A stretch of DNA of 64,000 nucleotides from Atherix ibis (Eukaryota; Arthropoda; Insecta; Diptera; Athericidae). The stretch covers positions 11,881,933 to 11,945,932 of the forward strand of contig OY282608.1 of assembly GCA_958298945.1 (NCBI GenBank), given 5' to 3'. Below, in pieces: positions 1 through 11,700 of the stretch. The notes below the pieces were generated by a model, which ran no database searches, was not told the origin of the DNA, and worked only from the letters and a program-made list of their open reading frames with translations. A program made the position numbers and the translations under genes. Position 1 is the stretch's first letter, and every line of letters begins with the position of its first letter.

Positions 1-3000
1 TTGGTTTGTTGGTTTGTTGGTTTGTTTGTTTGTTCGTTTGTTGGTTTGTTGGTTTGTTGGCTTGTTGGTTTGTTGGTTTGTTGGCTTATTGGTTTGTTTA
101 TTTGTTGGTTTGTTGGTTTGTTGGTTTGTTGGTTTTTTGGTTTGTTGGTTTGGTCGTTTGTTGATTTGTTTGTTTGTTGGTTTTTTCGTTTGTTGGCTTG
201 TTGGTTTGTTGGTTTTTTGGCTTGTTGGCTTGTTGGCTTGTTGGTTTGTTGGTTTGTTGGTTTGTTGGTTTGTTGGTTTGTTGGTTTGTTGGTTTATTGG
301 TTTGTTGGTTTGTTGGTTTGTTCGTTTGTTGGTTTGTTGGTTTGTTGGTTTGTTGGTTTGTTGGTTTGTTCGTTTGTTGGTTTGTTGGTTTGTTGGTTTG
401 TTGGTCTGTTGGTTTGTTGGTTTGTTGGTTTGTTGGTTTGTTGGTTTGTTGGTTTGTTGGTTTGTTGGTTTGTTGGTTTGTTGGTTTGTTGGCTTTTTGG
501 TTTGTTGGTTTGTTGGTTTGTTCGTTTGTTGGCTTGTTGGTTTGTTGGCTTGTTGGTTTGTTGGCTAGTTGCTTTTTTGGTTTGTTGGTTTGTTGGTTTG
601 TTGGTTTATTGGTTTGTTGGTTTGTTGGTTTGTTGGTTTGTTGGTTTGTTGGCTTGTTGTCTTGTTGGTTTGTTGGTTTGTTGGTTTGTTGGCTTGTTGG
701 CTTGTTGGTTTATTGGTTTGTTGGTTTGTTGGTTTGCTGTTTTGTTGGCTTGTTGGCTTGTTTGGTTTGTTGGTTTGTTCGTTTGTTGGTTTGTTGGTTT
801 GTTGGTTTTTTGGTTTGTTGGCTTGTTGGTTTTTTCGTTTGTTGGTTTGTTGGTTCGTTGGTTTGTTCGTTTGTTGGTTTTTTGGTTTGTTGGTGGTGTT
901 GGTTTGTTGGCATGTTGGTTTGTTGGTTTGTTGACTTGTTGGCTTATTGGTTTGTTGGCTTGTTGGTTTGTTGGCTTGTTGGCTTGTTGGTTTGTTGGTT
1001 TGTTGGCTTGTTGGTTTGTTGGTTTGTTGGTTTGTTGGCTTGTTGGCTTGTTGGTTTGTTGGCTTGTTGGTTTGTTGGTTTGTTGGTTTGTTGGTTTGCT
1101 GGGTTGTTGGTTTGTTCGTTTGTTGGTTTGTTGCTTTGTTGGTTTGTTGGTTTGTTGGTTTGTTGGTTTGTTGGTTTGTTAGCGTGTTGGCTTGTTGGTT
1201 TTTGGGTTTGTTCGTTTGTTGGTTTGTTGGTTTGTTGGTTTGTTGGTTTGTTGGTTTGTTTGTTTGTTCGTTTGTTGGTTTGTTGGTTTGTTGGCTTGTT
1301 GGTTTGTTGGTTTGTTGGCTTATTGGTTTAATTGTTTGTTGGTTTGTTGGTTTGTTGGTTTGTTGGTTTTTTGGTTTGTTGGTTTGGTCGTTTGTTGATT
1401 TGTTTGTTTGTTGGTTTTTTCGTTTGTTGGCTTGTTGGTTTGTTGGTTTTTTGGCTTGTTGGCTTGTTGGCTTGTTGGTTTGTTGGTTTGTTGGTTTGTT
1501 TGTTTGTTGGTTTGTTCGTTTGTTGGTTTGTTGGTTTGTTGGTTTGTTGGTCTGTTGGTTTGTTGGTTTATTGGTTTGTTGGTTTGTTGGTTTGTTGGTT
1601 TGTTGGTTTGTTGGTTTGTTGGTTTGTTGGTTTGTTGGTTTGTTGGTTTGTTGGTTTGTTGGTTTGTTGGTTTGTTGGTTTGTTGGTTTGTTGGTTTCTT
1701 GGTTTGTTGGTTTGTTGGTTTGTTGGCTTGTTGGTTTGTTGGCTTGTTGGTTTGTTGGTTTGTTGGTTTGTTGGTTTGTTGGTTTGTCGGTTTGTTGGTT
1801 TGTTCGTTTGTTGGTTTGTTGGTTTGTTGGTTTGTTGGTTTGTTGGTTTGTTGGCGTGTTGGCTTGTTGGTTTTTTTGGTTTGTTCGTTTGTTGGTTTGT
1901 TGGTTTGTTGGTTTGTTGGTTTGTTGGTTTGTTGGTTTGTTGGTTTGTTGGTTTGTTGGTTTGTTGGTTTGTTGGTTTGTTGGTTTTTTGGTTTGTTGGT
2001 TTGGTCGTTTGTTGATTTGTTTGTTTGTTGGTTTTTTCGTTTGTTGGCTTGTTGGTTTGTTGTTTTTTTGGCTTGTTGGCTTGTTGGCTTGTTGGTTTGT
2101 TGGTTTGTTGGTTTGTTTGTTTGTTGGTTTGTTCGTTTGTTGGTTTGTTGGTTTGTTGGTTTGTTGGTTTGTTGGTTTGTTGGTTTGTTGGTTTGTTGGT
2201 TTATTGGTTTGTTGGTTTGTTGGTTTGTTCGTTTGTTGGTTTGTTGGTTTGTTGGTTTGTTGGTTTGTTGGTTTGTTCGTTTGTTGGTTTGTTGGTTTGT
2301 TGGTTTGTTGGTTTGTTGGTTTGTTGGTTTGTTGGTTTGTTGGTTTGTTGGTTTGTTGGTTTGTTGGTTTCTTTGTTTGTTGGCTTTTTGGTTTGTTGGT
2401 TTGTTGGTTTGTTCGTTTGTTGGCTTGTTGGTTTGTTGGCTTGTTGGTTTGTTGGCTAGTTGCTTTTTTGGTTTGTTGGTTTGTTGGTTTATTGGTTTGT
2501 TGGTTTGTTGGTTTGTTGGCTTGTTGGTTTGTTGGCTTGTTGTCTTGTTGGTTTGTTGGTTTGTTGGTTTGTTGGCTTGTTGGCTTGTTGGTTTATTGGT
2601 TTGTTGGTTTGTTGGTTTGTTGTTTTGTTGGCTTGTTGGCTTGTTGGTTTGTTGGTTTGTTCGTTTGTTGGTTTGTTGGTTTGTTGGTTTTTTGGTTTGT
2701 TAGCTTGTTGGTTTTTTCGTTTGTTGGTTTGTTGGTTCGTTGGTTTGTTCGTTTGTTGGTTTGTTGGTTTGCTGGGTTGTTGGTTTGTTCGTTTGTTGGT
2801 TTTTTGCTTTGTTGGTTTGTTGGTTTGTTGGTTTGTTGGTTTGTTGGTTTATTCGCGTGTTGGCTTGTTGGTTTTTTGGTTTGTTCGTTTGTTGGTTTGT
2901 TGGTTTGTTGGTTTGTTGGTTTGTTGGTTTGTTGGTTTGTTGGTTTGTTTGTTTGTTCGTTTGTTGGTTTGTTGGTTTGTTTGCTTGTTGGTTTGTTGGT

Positions 3001-3219
3001 TTGTTGGCTTATTGGTTTGTTTGTTTGTTGGTTTGCTGGTTTGTTGGTTTGTTGGTTTTTTGGTTTGTTGGTTTGGTCGTTTGTTGATTTGTTTGTTTGT
3101 TCGTTTTTTCGTTTGTTGGCTTGTTGGTTTGTTGGTTTTTTGGCTTGTTGGCTTGTTGGCTTGTTGGTTTGTTGGTTTGTTGGTTTGTTGGCTTGTTGGT
3201 TTGTTGGTTTGTTGGTTTG

Positions 3220-3507
3220 TTAGCTTGTTGGCTTGTTGGTTTGTTGGCTTGTTGGTTTGTTGGTTTGTTGGTTTGTTGGTTTGCTGGGTTGTTGGTTTGT
3301 TCGTTTGTTGGTTTTTTGCTTTGTTGGTTTGTTGGTTTGTTGGTTTGTTGGTTTGTTGGTTTATTAGCGTGTTGGCTTGTTGGTTTGTTGGCTTGTTGGT
3401 TTGTTGGTTTGTTGGTTTGTTGGTTTGCTGGGTTGTTGGTTTGTTCGTTTGTTGGTTTTTTGCTTTGTTGGTTTGTTGGTTTGTTGGTTTGTTGGTTTGT
3501 TGGTTTA
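3220..3507 (+). repeat. 144-bp tandem duplication (2 copies, 18 octamers each)
   Basis: Copy 1 begins with TTAGC at 3220 and copy 2 with TTAGC at 3364. A further TTAGCGTG follows at 3508. Internal CTGGG marks lie at 3284 and 3428, also 144 bp apart. The copies differ at the start, where copy 1 has AGCTTG and copy 2 has AGCGTG. The length is an exact multiple of 8, which fits in-register unequal exchange or slippage. Confidence 0.85.
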
Positions 3508-6500
3508 TTAGCGTGTTGGCTTGTTGGTTTTTTGGTTTGTTCATTTGTTGGTTTGTTGGTTTGTTGGTTTGTTGGTTTGTTGGTTTGTTGGTTTGTTGGT
3601 TTGTTTGTTTGTTCGTTTGTTGGTTTGTTGGTTTGTTTGCTTGTTGGTTTGTTGGTTTGTTGGCTTATTGGTTTGTTTGTTTGTTGGTTTGCTGGTTTGT
3701 TGGTTTGTTGGTTTTTTGGTTTGTTGGTTTGGTCGTTTGTTGATTTGTTTGTTTGTTCGTTTTTTCGTTTGTTGGCTTGTTGGTTTGTTGGTTTTTTGGC
3801 TTGTTGGCTTGTTGGCTTGTTGGTTTGTTGGTTTGTTGGTTTGTTTGTTTGTTGGTTTGTTCGTTTGTTGGTTTGTTGGTTTGTTGGTTTGTTGGTCTGT
3901 TGGTTTGTTGGTTTATTGGTTTGTTGGTTTGTTGGTTTGTTCGTTTGTTGGTTTGTTGGTTTGTTGGTTTGTTGGTTTGTTGGTTTGTTGGTTTGTTGGT
4001 TTGTTGGTTTGTTGGTTTGTTGGTTTGTTGGTTTGTTGGTTTGTTGGTTTGTTGGTTTCTTGGTTTGTTGGCTTTTTGGTTTGTTGGTTTATTGGTTTGT
4101 TCGTTTGTTGGCTTGTTGGTTTGTTGGCTTGTTGGTTTGTTGGCTAGTTGCTTTTTGGGTTTGTTGGTTTGTTGGTTTATTGGTTTGTTGGTTTGTTGGT
4201 TTGTTGGCTTGTTGGTTTGTTCGCTTGTTGTCTTGTTGGTTTGTTGGTTTGTTGGTTTGTTGGCTTGCTGGCTTGTTGGTTTATTGGTTTGTTGGTTTGT
4301 TGGTTTGTTGTTTTGTTGGCTTGTTGGCTTGTTGGTTTGTTGGTTTTTGAGTTTTTTGGTTTGTTCGTTTGTTGGTTTGTTGGTTTGTTGGTTTGTTGGT
4401 TTATTGGTTTGTTGGCTTGTTGGCTTGTTGGTTTGTTGATTTGTTGGTTCGTTTGTTTGTTGGTTTATTCGTTTGTTGGTTTGTTGGTTTGTTGGTTTGT
4501 TGGTTTGTTGGTTTGTCGGTTTTTGGTTTGTTGGTTTGTTGGTTTGTTGGTTTGTTGGTTTGTTGGTTTGTTGGTTTGTTGGTTTCTTGGTTTGTTCGTT
4601 TGTTGGTTTGTTCGTTTGTTGGTTTGTTGGTTTCTTGGTTTGTTGGTTTGTTGGTTTGTTGGTTTGTTCGTTTGTTCGTTTGTTGGTTTGTTTGTTTGTT
4701 GGTTTGTTGGCTTGTTGGTTTGTTGGTGTGTTGGTTTGTTGGTTTGTTGGCTTGTTGGTTTGTTGGTTTGTTGGTTTGTTGGTTTGTTGGCTTGTTGGTT
4801 TGTTGGCTTGTTGGTTTGTTGGTTTGTTGGTTTGTTGGTTTGTTGGTTTGTTGGTTTGTTGGTTTGTTCGTTTGTTGGTTTGTTGGTTTGTTGGTTTGTT
4901 GGTTTGTTGGTTTGTTGGTTTGTTGGCGTGTTGGCTTGTTGGTTTTTTTGATTTGTTCGTTTGTTGGTTTGTTGGTTTGTTGGTTTGTTGGTTTGTTGGT
5001 TTGTTGGTTTGTTGGTTTGTTGGTTTGTTGGTTTGTTGGTTTGTTGGTTTTTTCGTTTGTTGGTTTGTTCGTTTGTTGATTTGTTTGTTTGTTGGTTTTT
5101 TCGTTTGTTGGCTTGTTGGTTTGTTGGTTTTTTGGCTTGTTGGCTTGTTGGCTTTTTGGTTTGTTGGTTTGTTGGTTTGTTGGTTTGTTGGTCTGTTGGT
5201 TTGTTGGTTTGTTGGTTTGTTGGTTTGTTGGTTTGTTGGTTTGTTGGTTTCTTGGTTTGCTGGCTTTTTGGTTTGTTGGTTTGTTGGTTTGTTCGTTTGT
5301 TGGCTTGTTGGTTTGTTGGCTTGTTGGTTTGTTGGCTAGTTGCTTTTTTGGTTCGTTTGTTTGTTGGTTTATTCGTTTGTTGGTTTGTTGGTTTGTTGGT
5401 TTGTTGGTTTGTTGGTTTGTCGGTTTTTGGTTTGTTGGTTTGTTGGTTTGTTGGTTTGTTGGTTTGTTGGTTTGTTGGTTTGTTGGTTTCTTGGTTTGTT
5501 CGTTTGTTGGTTTGTTCGTTTGTTGGTTTGTTGGTTTCTTGGTTTGTTGGTTTGTTGGTTTGTTGGTTTGTTCGTTTGTTCGTTTGTTGGTTTGTTTGTT
5601 TGTTGGTTTGTTGGCTTGTTGGTTTGTTGGTGTGTTGGTTTGTTGGTTTGTTGGCTTGTTGGTTTGTTGGTTTGTTGGTTTGTTGGTTTGTTGGCTTGTT
5701 GGTTTGTTGGCTTGTTGGCTTGTTGGTTTGTTGGTTTGTTGGTTTGTTGGTTTGTTGGTCTGTTGGTTTGTTGGTTTGTTGGCTTGTTGGTTTGTTGGCT
5801 TGTTGTCTTGTTGGTTTGTTCGTTTGTTGGTTTGTTGGTTTGTTGGTTTGTTGGTTTGTTGGTTTGTTGGTTTGTTGGTTTGTTGGTTTGTTCGTTTGTT
5901 GGTTTGTTGGTTTGTTGGTTTGTTGGTCTGTTGGTTTGTTGGTTTGTTGGTTTGTTGGTTTGTTGGTTTGTTGGTTTGTTGGTTTCTTGGTTTCTTGGTT
6001 TGCTGGCTTTTTGGTTTGTTGGTTTGTTGGTTTGTTCGTTTGTTGGCTTGTTGGTTTGTTGGCTTGTTGGTTTGTTGGCTAGTTGCTTTTTTGGTTTGTT
6101 GGTTTGTTCGTTTGTTGGTTTATTAGTTTGTTGGTTTGTTAGCGTGTTGGCTTGTTGGTTTTTTGGTTTGTTCGTTTGTTGGTTTGTTGGTTTGTTGGTT
6201 TGTTGGTTTGTTTGTTTGTTCGTTTGTTGGTTTGTTGGTTTGTTGGTTTGTTTGCTTGTTGGTTTGTTGGTTTGTTGGTTTGTTGATTTGTTGGCTTGTT
6301 GGCTTGTTGGTTTGTTGGTTTATTGGTTTGTTCGTTTGTTGGTTTTTTGGTTTGCTGGTTTGTTGGTTTGTTGGCATGTTGGTTTGTTGGCTTGTTGGCT
6401 TATTGGTTTGTTGGCTTGTTGGTTTGTTGGTTTTGGTTTGTTGGTTTGTTAGTTTGTTGGTTTGTTGGTTTGTTGGTTTGTTGGTTTGTTAATATGTTGG

Positions 6501-6680
6501 TTTCTTGGTTTGTTGGTTTGTTCGTTTGTTCGTTTGTTCGTTTGTTGGTTTATTGGTTTGTTCGTTTGTTGGTTTGTTGGTTTGTTTGTTTGTTTTTTTG
6601 TTGGTTTGTTGGTTTGTTGGTTTGTTGGCTTGTTGGTTTGTTGGTTTGTTGGTTTGTTGGTTTGTTGGTTTGTTGGTTTG

Positions 6681-6848
6681 TTCGTTTGTTGGCTTGTTCG
6701 TTTGTTGGCTTGTAGGTTTGTCGGCTAGTTGGTTTGTTGGTTTGTTGGCTTGTTGGTTTGTTGGTTTGTTGGTTTGTTGGTTTGTTCGTTTGTTGGCTTG
6801 TTCGTTTGTTGGCTTGTAGGTTTGTCGGCTAGTTGGTTTGTTGGTTTG
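6681..6848 (+). repeat. 104-bp tandem duplication (13 octamers), second copy partial
   Basis: The block opening with TTCGTTTGTTGGCTTG at 6681 recurs at 6785. The GTCGGCTAG marks (TCGG at 6721 and 6825) are also 104 bp apart. Similarity is lost near 6849, where the second copy reads TTTGATGG. Confidence 0.85.
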
Positions 6849-7879
6849 ATGGTTTGTTGGTTTGTTGGTTTGTTGGTTTGTTGGTTTGTTGGTTTGTTGG
6901 CTTGTTGATTTGTTGGTTTGTTGGTTTGTTGGTTTGTTGGTTTGTTGGTTTGTTGGTTTGTTGGTTTGTTGGTTTGTTGGTTTCTTGGTTTGTTGGTTTT
7001 TTGGTTTGTTGGTTTGGTCGTTTGTTGATTTGTTTGTTTGTTGGTTTTTTCGTTTGTTGGCTTGTTGGTTTGTTGGTTTTTTGGCTTGTTGGCTTGTTGG
7101 CTTGTTGGTTTGTTGGGTTGTTGGTTTGTTTGTTTGTTGGTTTGTTCGTTTGTTGGTTTGTTGGTTTGTTGGTTTGTTGGTTTGTTGGTTTGTTGGTTTA
7201 TTGGTTTGTTGGTTTGTTGGTTTGTTCGTTTGTTGGTTTGTTGGTTTGTTGGTTCGTTGGTTTGTTGGTTTGTTCGTTTGTTGGTTTGTTGGTTTGTTGG
7301 TTTGTTGGTTTGTTCTGTTTGTTGGTTTGTTGGTTTGTTGGTTTGTTGGTTTGTTGGTTCCTTGGTTTGTTGGCTTTTTGGTTTGTTGGTTTTTCGTTTG
7401 TTGGCTTGTTGGTTTGTTGGCTTGTTGGTTTGTTGGCTAGTTGCTTTTTTGGTTTGTTGGTTTGTTGGTTTGTTGGTTTATTGGTTTGTTAGTTTGTTGG
7501 TTTGTTGGCTTGTTGGTTTGTTGGCTTGTTGTCTTGTTGGTTTGTTGGTTTGTTGGTTTGTTGGCTTGTTGGCTTGTTGGTTTATCGGTTTGTTGGTTTG
7601 TTGGTTTGTTGTTTTGTTGGCTTGTTGGCTTGTTGGTTTGTTGGTTTGTTCGTTTGTTGGTTTGTTGGTTTGTTGGTTTTTTGGTTTGTTGGCTTGTTGG
7701 TTTTTTCGTTTGTTGGTTTGTTGGTTCGTTGGTTTGTTCGTTTGTTGGTTTTTTGGTTTGTTGGTGGTGTTGGTTTGTTGGCATGTTGGTTTGTTGGTTT
7801 GTTGACTTGTTGGCTTATTGGTTTGTTGGCTTGTTGGTTTGTTGGCTTGTTGGCTTGTTGGTTTGTTGGTTTGTTGGCT

Positions 7880-9120
7880 TGTTGGTTTGTTGGTTTGTTG
7901 GTTTGTTGGCTTGTTGGTTTGTTGGCTTGTTGGTTTGTTGGTTTGTTGGTTTGTTGGTTTGCTGGGTTGTTGGTTTGTTCGTTTGTTGGTTTGTTGGTTT
8001 GTTGGTTTGTTGGTTTGTTGGTTTGTTGGTTTGTTGGTTTGTTGGTATGTTGGTTTGTTGGTTTGTTAGCGTGTTGGCTTGTTGGTTTTTTGGTTTGTTC
8101 GTTTGTTGGTTTATTGGTTTGTTCGTTTGTTGGTTTTTTGGTTTGTTGGTTTGTTGGTTTGTTGGCATGTTGGTTTGTTGGCTTGTTGGCTTATTGGTTT
8201 GTTGGCTTGTTGGTTTGTTGGTTTTGGTTTGTTGGTTTGTTGGTTTGTTGGTTTGTTGGTTTGTTGGTTTGTTGGTTTGTTAATTTGTTGGTTTGTTGGT
8301 TTGTTGGTTTGTTCGTTTGTTCATTTGTTCGTTTGTTGGTTTGTTGGTTTGTTCGTTTGTTGGTTTGTTGGTTTGTTTGTTTGTTTTTTTGTTGGTTTGT
8401 TGGTTTGTTGGTTTGTTGGCTTGTTGGTTTGTTGGTTTGTTGGTTTGTTGGTTTGTTCGTTTGTTGGCTAGTTTGTTTGTTGGCTTGTAGGTTTGTCGGC
8501 TAGTTGGTTTGTTGGTTTGTTGGCTTGTTGGTTTGTTGGTTTGTTGGTTTGTTGGCTTGTTGGTTTGTTGGCTTGTTGGTTTGTTGGTTTGTTGGTTTGT
8601 TGGTTTGCTGGGTTGTTGGTTTGTTCGTTTGTTGGTTTGTTGGTTTGTTGGTTTGTTGGTTTGTTGGTTTGTTGGTTTGTTGGTTTGTTAGCGTGTTGGA
8701 TTGTTGGTTTTTTGGTTTGTTCGTTTGTTGGTTTATTGGTTTGTTCGTTTGTTGGTTTTTTGGTTTGTTGGTTTGTTGGTTTGTTGGCATGTTGGTTTGT
8801 TGGCTTGTTGGCTTATTGGTTTGTTGGCTTGTTGGTTTGTTGGTTTTGGTTTGTTGGTTTGTTGGTTTGTTAGTTTGTTGGTTTGTTGGTTTGTTGGTTT
8901 GTTAATTTGTTGGTTTGTTGGTTTGTTGGTTTGTTCGTTTGTTCGTTTGTTCGTTTGTTGGTTTGTTGGTTTGTTCGTTTGTTGGTTTGTTGGTTTGTTT
9001 GTTTGTTTTTTTGTTGGTTTGTTGGTTTGTTGGTTTGTTGGCTTGTTGGTTTGTTGGTTTGTTGGTTTGTTGGTTTGTTCGTTTGTTGGCTTGTTCGTTT
9101 GTTGGCTTGTAGGTTTGTCG
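7880..9120 (+). repeat. ~622-bp tandem duplication carrying the CATG cassette
   Basis: Landmark pairs share one offset of 622 bp: TTAGCG at 8066 and 8688, the C of GGCATG at 8166 and 8788, and the CA/CG site at 8322 and 8944. An upstream CTGGG pair (7972 and 8608) is 636 bp apart, showing a small length change inside the block. Related CATG cassettes also occur near 6.30-6.72 kb (C at 6375) and 10.70-11.13 kb (C at 10769), so this cassette was copied at least four times. Confidence 0.8.
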
Positions 9121-9240
9121 GCTAGTTGGTTTGTTGGTTTGATGGCTTGTTGGTTTGTTGGTTTGTTGGTTTGTTCGTTTGTTGGCTTGTTCGTTTGTTG
9201 GCTTGTAGGTTTGTCGGCTAGTTGGTTTGTTGGTTTGTTG
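9078..9240 (+). repeat. 96-bp tandem duplication (12 octamers), second copy partial
   Basis: TTCGTTTGTTGGCTTG begins at 9078 and again at 9174. The TCGG of GTCGGCTAG is at 9118 and 9214. Both pairs are exactly 96 bp apart, so the duplication kept octamer register. Confidence 0.85.
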
Positions 9241-10771
9241 GTTTGTTGGTTTGTTGGTTTGTTGGTTTGTTAGTTTGTTGGTTTGTTGGTTTGTTGGCTT
9301 GTTCGTTTGTTGGCTTGTTGGCTTGTTGGTTTGTTGGTTTGTTCGTTTGTTGGTTTGTTGGTTTATTGGTTTGTTGGTTTGTTGGTTTGTTTGGTTGTTG
9401 GTTTGTTGGCTTGTTGGCTTGTTGGTTTGTTGGCATGTTGGTTTGTTGGTTTGTTGACTTGTTGGCGTATTGGTTTGTTGGCTTGTTGGTTTGTTGGCTT
9501 GTTGGCTTGTTGGTTTGTTGGTTTGTTGGTTTGTTCGTTTGTTGGTTTGTTGGCTTGTTGGTTTGGTGGTTTGTTGGTTTCTTGGTTTGTTGGTTTGTTG
9601 GCTTGTTGGTTTGTTGGTTTGTTGGTTTGTTGGTTTGTTGGTTTGTTGGTTTGTTGGTTTGTTGGCTTGTTGGTTTGATGGTTTGTTGGCTTGTTGATTT
9701 GTTGGTTTGTTGGCTTGTTGGTTTGTTGGTTTGTTGGATTTTTGGTTTGTTCGTTTGTTGGCTTGTTGGTTTGTTGGCTTGTTGGCTTGTTGGTTTGTTG
9801 GCTTGTTGGTTTGTTGGTTTGTTGGTTTGTTGGTTTGTTGGTTTGTTGGTTAGTTGGCTTGTTGGCTTGATGGTTTGCTGGTTTGTTGGCTTGTTGGTTT
9901 GTTGGTTTTTTGGTTTGTTCGTTTGTTGGTTTGTTGGTTTGTAGGTTTGTTGGTTTGTTGGTTTGTTGGTTTGTTGGTTTGTTGGTTTGTTGGTTTTTGG
10001 TTTTTTGGTTTGTTGGTTTGTTGGTTTGTTGGTTTGTTGGTTTGTTGGTTTGTTGGTTTGTTGGCTTGTTGGCTTGTTGGCTTGTTGGTTTGTTGATTTG
10101 TTAGTTTGTTTGTTTGTTGGTTTGTTCGTTTGTTGGTTTGTAGGTTTGTTGGTTTGCTGGTTTGTTGGTTTGTTGGTTTTTTGGTTTGTTGGTTTGTTGG
10201 TTTGTTGGTTTGTTGGTTTGTTGGTTTGTTGGTTTGTTGGTTTCTTGGTTTGTTCGTTTGTTGGTTTGTTCGTTTGTTGGTTTGTTGGTTTCTTGGTTTG
10301 TTCGTTTGTTGGTTTGTTGGTTTGTTGGTTTGTTGGTTTGTTGGTTTGTTTGTTTGTTCGTTTGTTGGTTTGTTGGTTTGTTGGCTTGTTGGTTTGTTGG
10401 TTTGTTGGCTTATTGGTTTGTTTGTTTGTTGGTTTGTTCGTTTGTTGGTTTGTTTGTTTGTTGGTTTGTTGGCTTGTTGGTTTGTTGGTTTGTTGGTTTG
10501 TTGGTTTGTTTGCTTGTTGGTTTGTTGGTTTGTTGGTTGGTTGATTTGTTGGCTTGTTGGCTTGTTGGTTTATTGGTTTGTTGGTTTGTGGGTTTGTTGT
10601 TTTGTTGGCTTGTTGGCTTAGTAGTTTGTCGGTTTGTCCGTTTGTTGGTTTGTTGATTTGTTGGTTTTTTGGTTTGTTGGCTTGTTGGTTTGTTGGTTTG
10701 TTCGTTTGTTGGTTTATTGGTTTGTTCGTTTGTTGGTTTTTTGGTTTGTTGGTTTGTTGGTTTGTTGGCAT
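9218..10771 (-). other. Longest reverse-strand open frame (517 codons), judged not to be a gene
   Basis: The complementary strand reads QTNKPTNQ cycles in all three frames. Open frames are shorter on this strand because common variants such as TTTATTGG and TTTGTTAG create TAA or TAG when read in reverse. The Thr/Asn/Gln/Lys/Pro-rich product could be mistaken for a mucin-like or adhesin stalk. Nothing in the sequence supports translation. Confidence 0.9.
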
Positions 10772-11466
10772 GTTGGTTTGTTGGCTTGTTGGCTTATTGG
10801 TTTGTTGGCTTGTTGGTTTGCTGGTTTTTGGTTTGTTGGTTTGTTGGTTTGTTGGTTTGTTGGTTTGTTGGTTTGTTGGTTTGTTGGTTTGTTGGTTTGT
10901 TGGTTTGTTGGTTTGTTGGTTTGTTGATTTGTTCGTTTGTTCGTTTGTTCGTTTGTTGGTTTGTTGGTTTGTTCGTTTGTTGGTTTGTTGGTTTGTTGGT
11001 TTGTTTTTTTGTTAGTTTGTTGGTTTGTTGGTTTGTTGGCTTGTTGGTTTGTTGGTTTGTTGGTTTGTTGGTTTGTTGGTTTATTGGTTTGTTCGTTTGT
11101 TGGCTTGTTCGTTTGTTGGCTTGTAGGTTTGTCGGCTAGTTGGTTTGTTGGTTTGTTGGTTTGTTTGTTTGTTGGTTTGTTGGTTTGTTGGCTTGTTCGT
11201 TTGTTAGCTTGTTGGCTTGTTGGTTTGTTGGTTTGTTCGTTTGTTGTTTTGTTCGTTTGTTGGTTTGTTGGTTCGTTGGTTTTTTGGTTTGTTGGCTTGG
11301 AGGTTTGTTGGCATGTTGGTTTGTTGGTTTGTTGATTTGTTGGCTTATTGGTTTGTTGGCTTGTTGGTTTGTTGGCTTGTTGACTTGTTGGTTTGTTGGT
11401 TTGTTGGTTTGTTCGTTTGGTGGTTTGTTGGTTTTTGGGTTTATTCGTTTGTTGGCTTGTTGGTTT

Positions 11467-11700
11467 GGTGGTTTGTTGGTTTCTTGATTTGTTGGTTTGT
11501 TGGCTTGTTGGTTTGTTGGTTTATTGGTTTGTTCGTTTGTTGGTTTGTTGGCTTGTTGGTTTGGTGGTTTGTTGGCTTGTTGATTTGTTGGTTTGTTGGC
11601 TTGTTGGTTTGTTGGTTTATTGGTTTGTTCGTTTGTTGGTTTGTTGGCTTGTTGGTTTGGTGGTTTGTTGGCTTGCTGATTTGTTGGTTTGTTGGCTTGT
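11467..11700 (+). repeat. 96-bp tandem block, about 2.5 copies
   Basis: GGTGGTTTG marks fall at 11467, 11563 and 11659, exactly 96 bp (12 octamers) apart. The first and second copies are nearly the same except for TTTCTTGA versus CTTGTTGA after the mark. The third copy begins with CTTGCTGA and diverges after about 45 bp. Confidence 0.85.

Larger units (their letters stand above)
1..9215 (+). repeat. Higher-order repeat domain A (irregular 0.6-1.9 kb units)
   Basis: Two landmarks recur. GGTCGTTTGTTGATTTG starts at 152, 1386, 2003, 3075, 3731 and 7016, with a further copy at 12099 in the next domain. The CTAG of GGCTAGTTGCTTTT is at 564, 2456, 4144, 5336, 6079 and 7437. The order of intermediate variants is conserved between copies, so these are divergent copies of one ancestral unit. 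Spacing is irregular (for example 1892, 1688, 1192, 743 and 1358 bp between CTAG marks), which indicates repeated internal deletions and duplications. CTAG is one of the few sites that puts a stop codon in the forward frames. The right boundary is approximate. Confidence 0.75.

Noticed and set aside
1..3223. Long forward open frames suggesting a hydrophobic multi-pass membrane protein
   Set aside because: The same 8-residue cycle is read in all three frames and continues over 64 kb. There is no non-repeat sequence, codon bias, start context or domain. The frames exist only because the octamer lacks stops.
564..7440. CTAGTTGCTTTTTTGG marks as possible terminators or polyadenylation/regulatory sites
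   Set aside because: They are octamer variants recurring in the family-A unit, with no hairpin potential in the G/T strand and no neighbouring gene. They are useful only as repeat landmarks.
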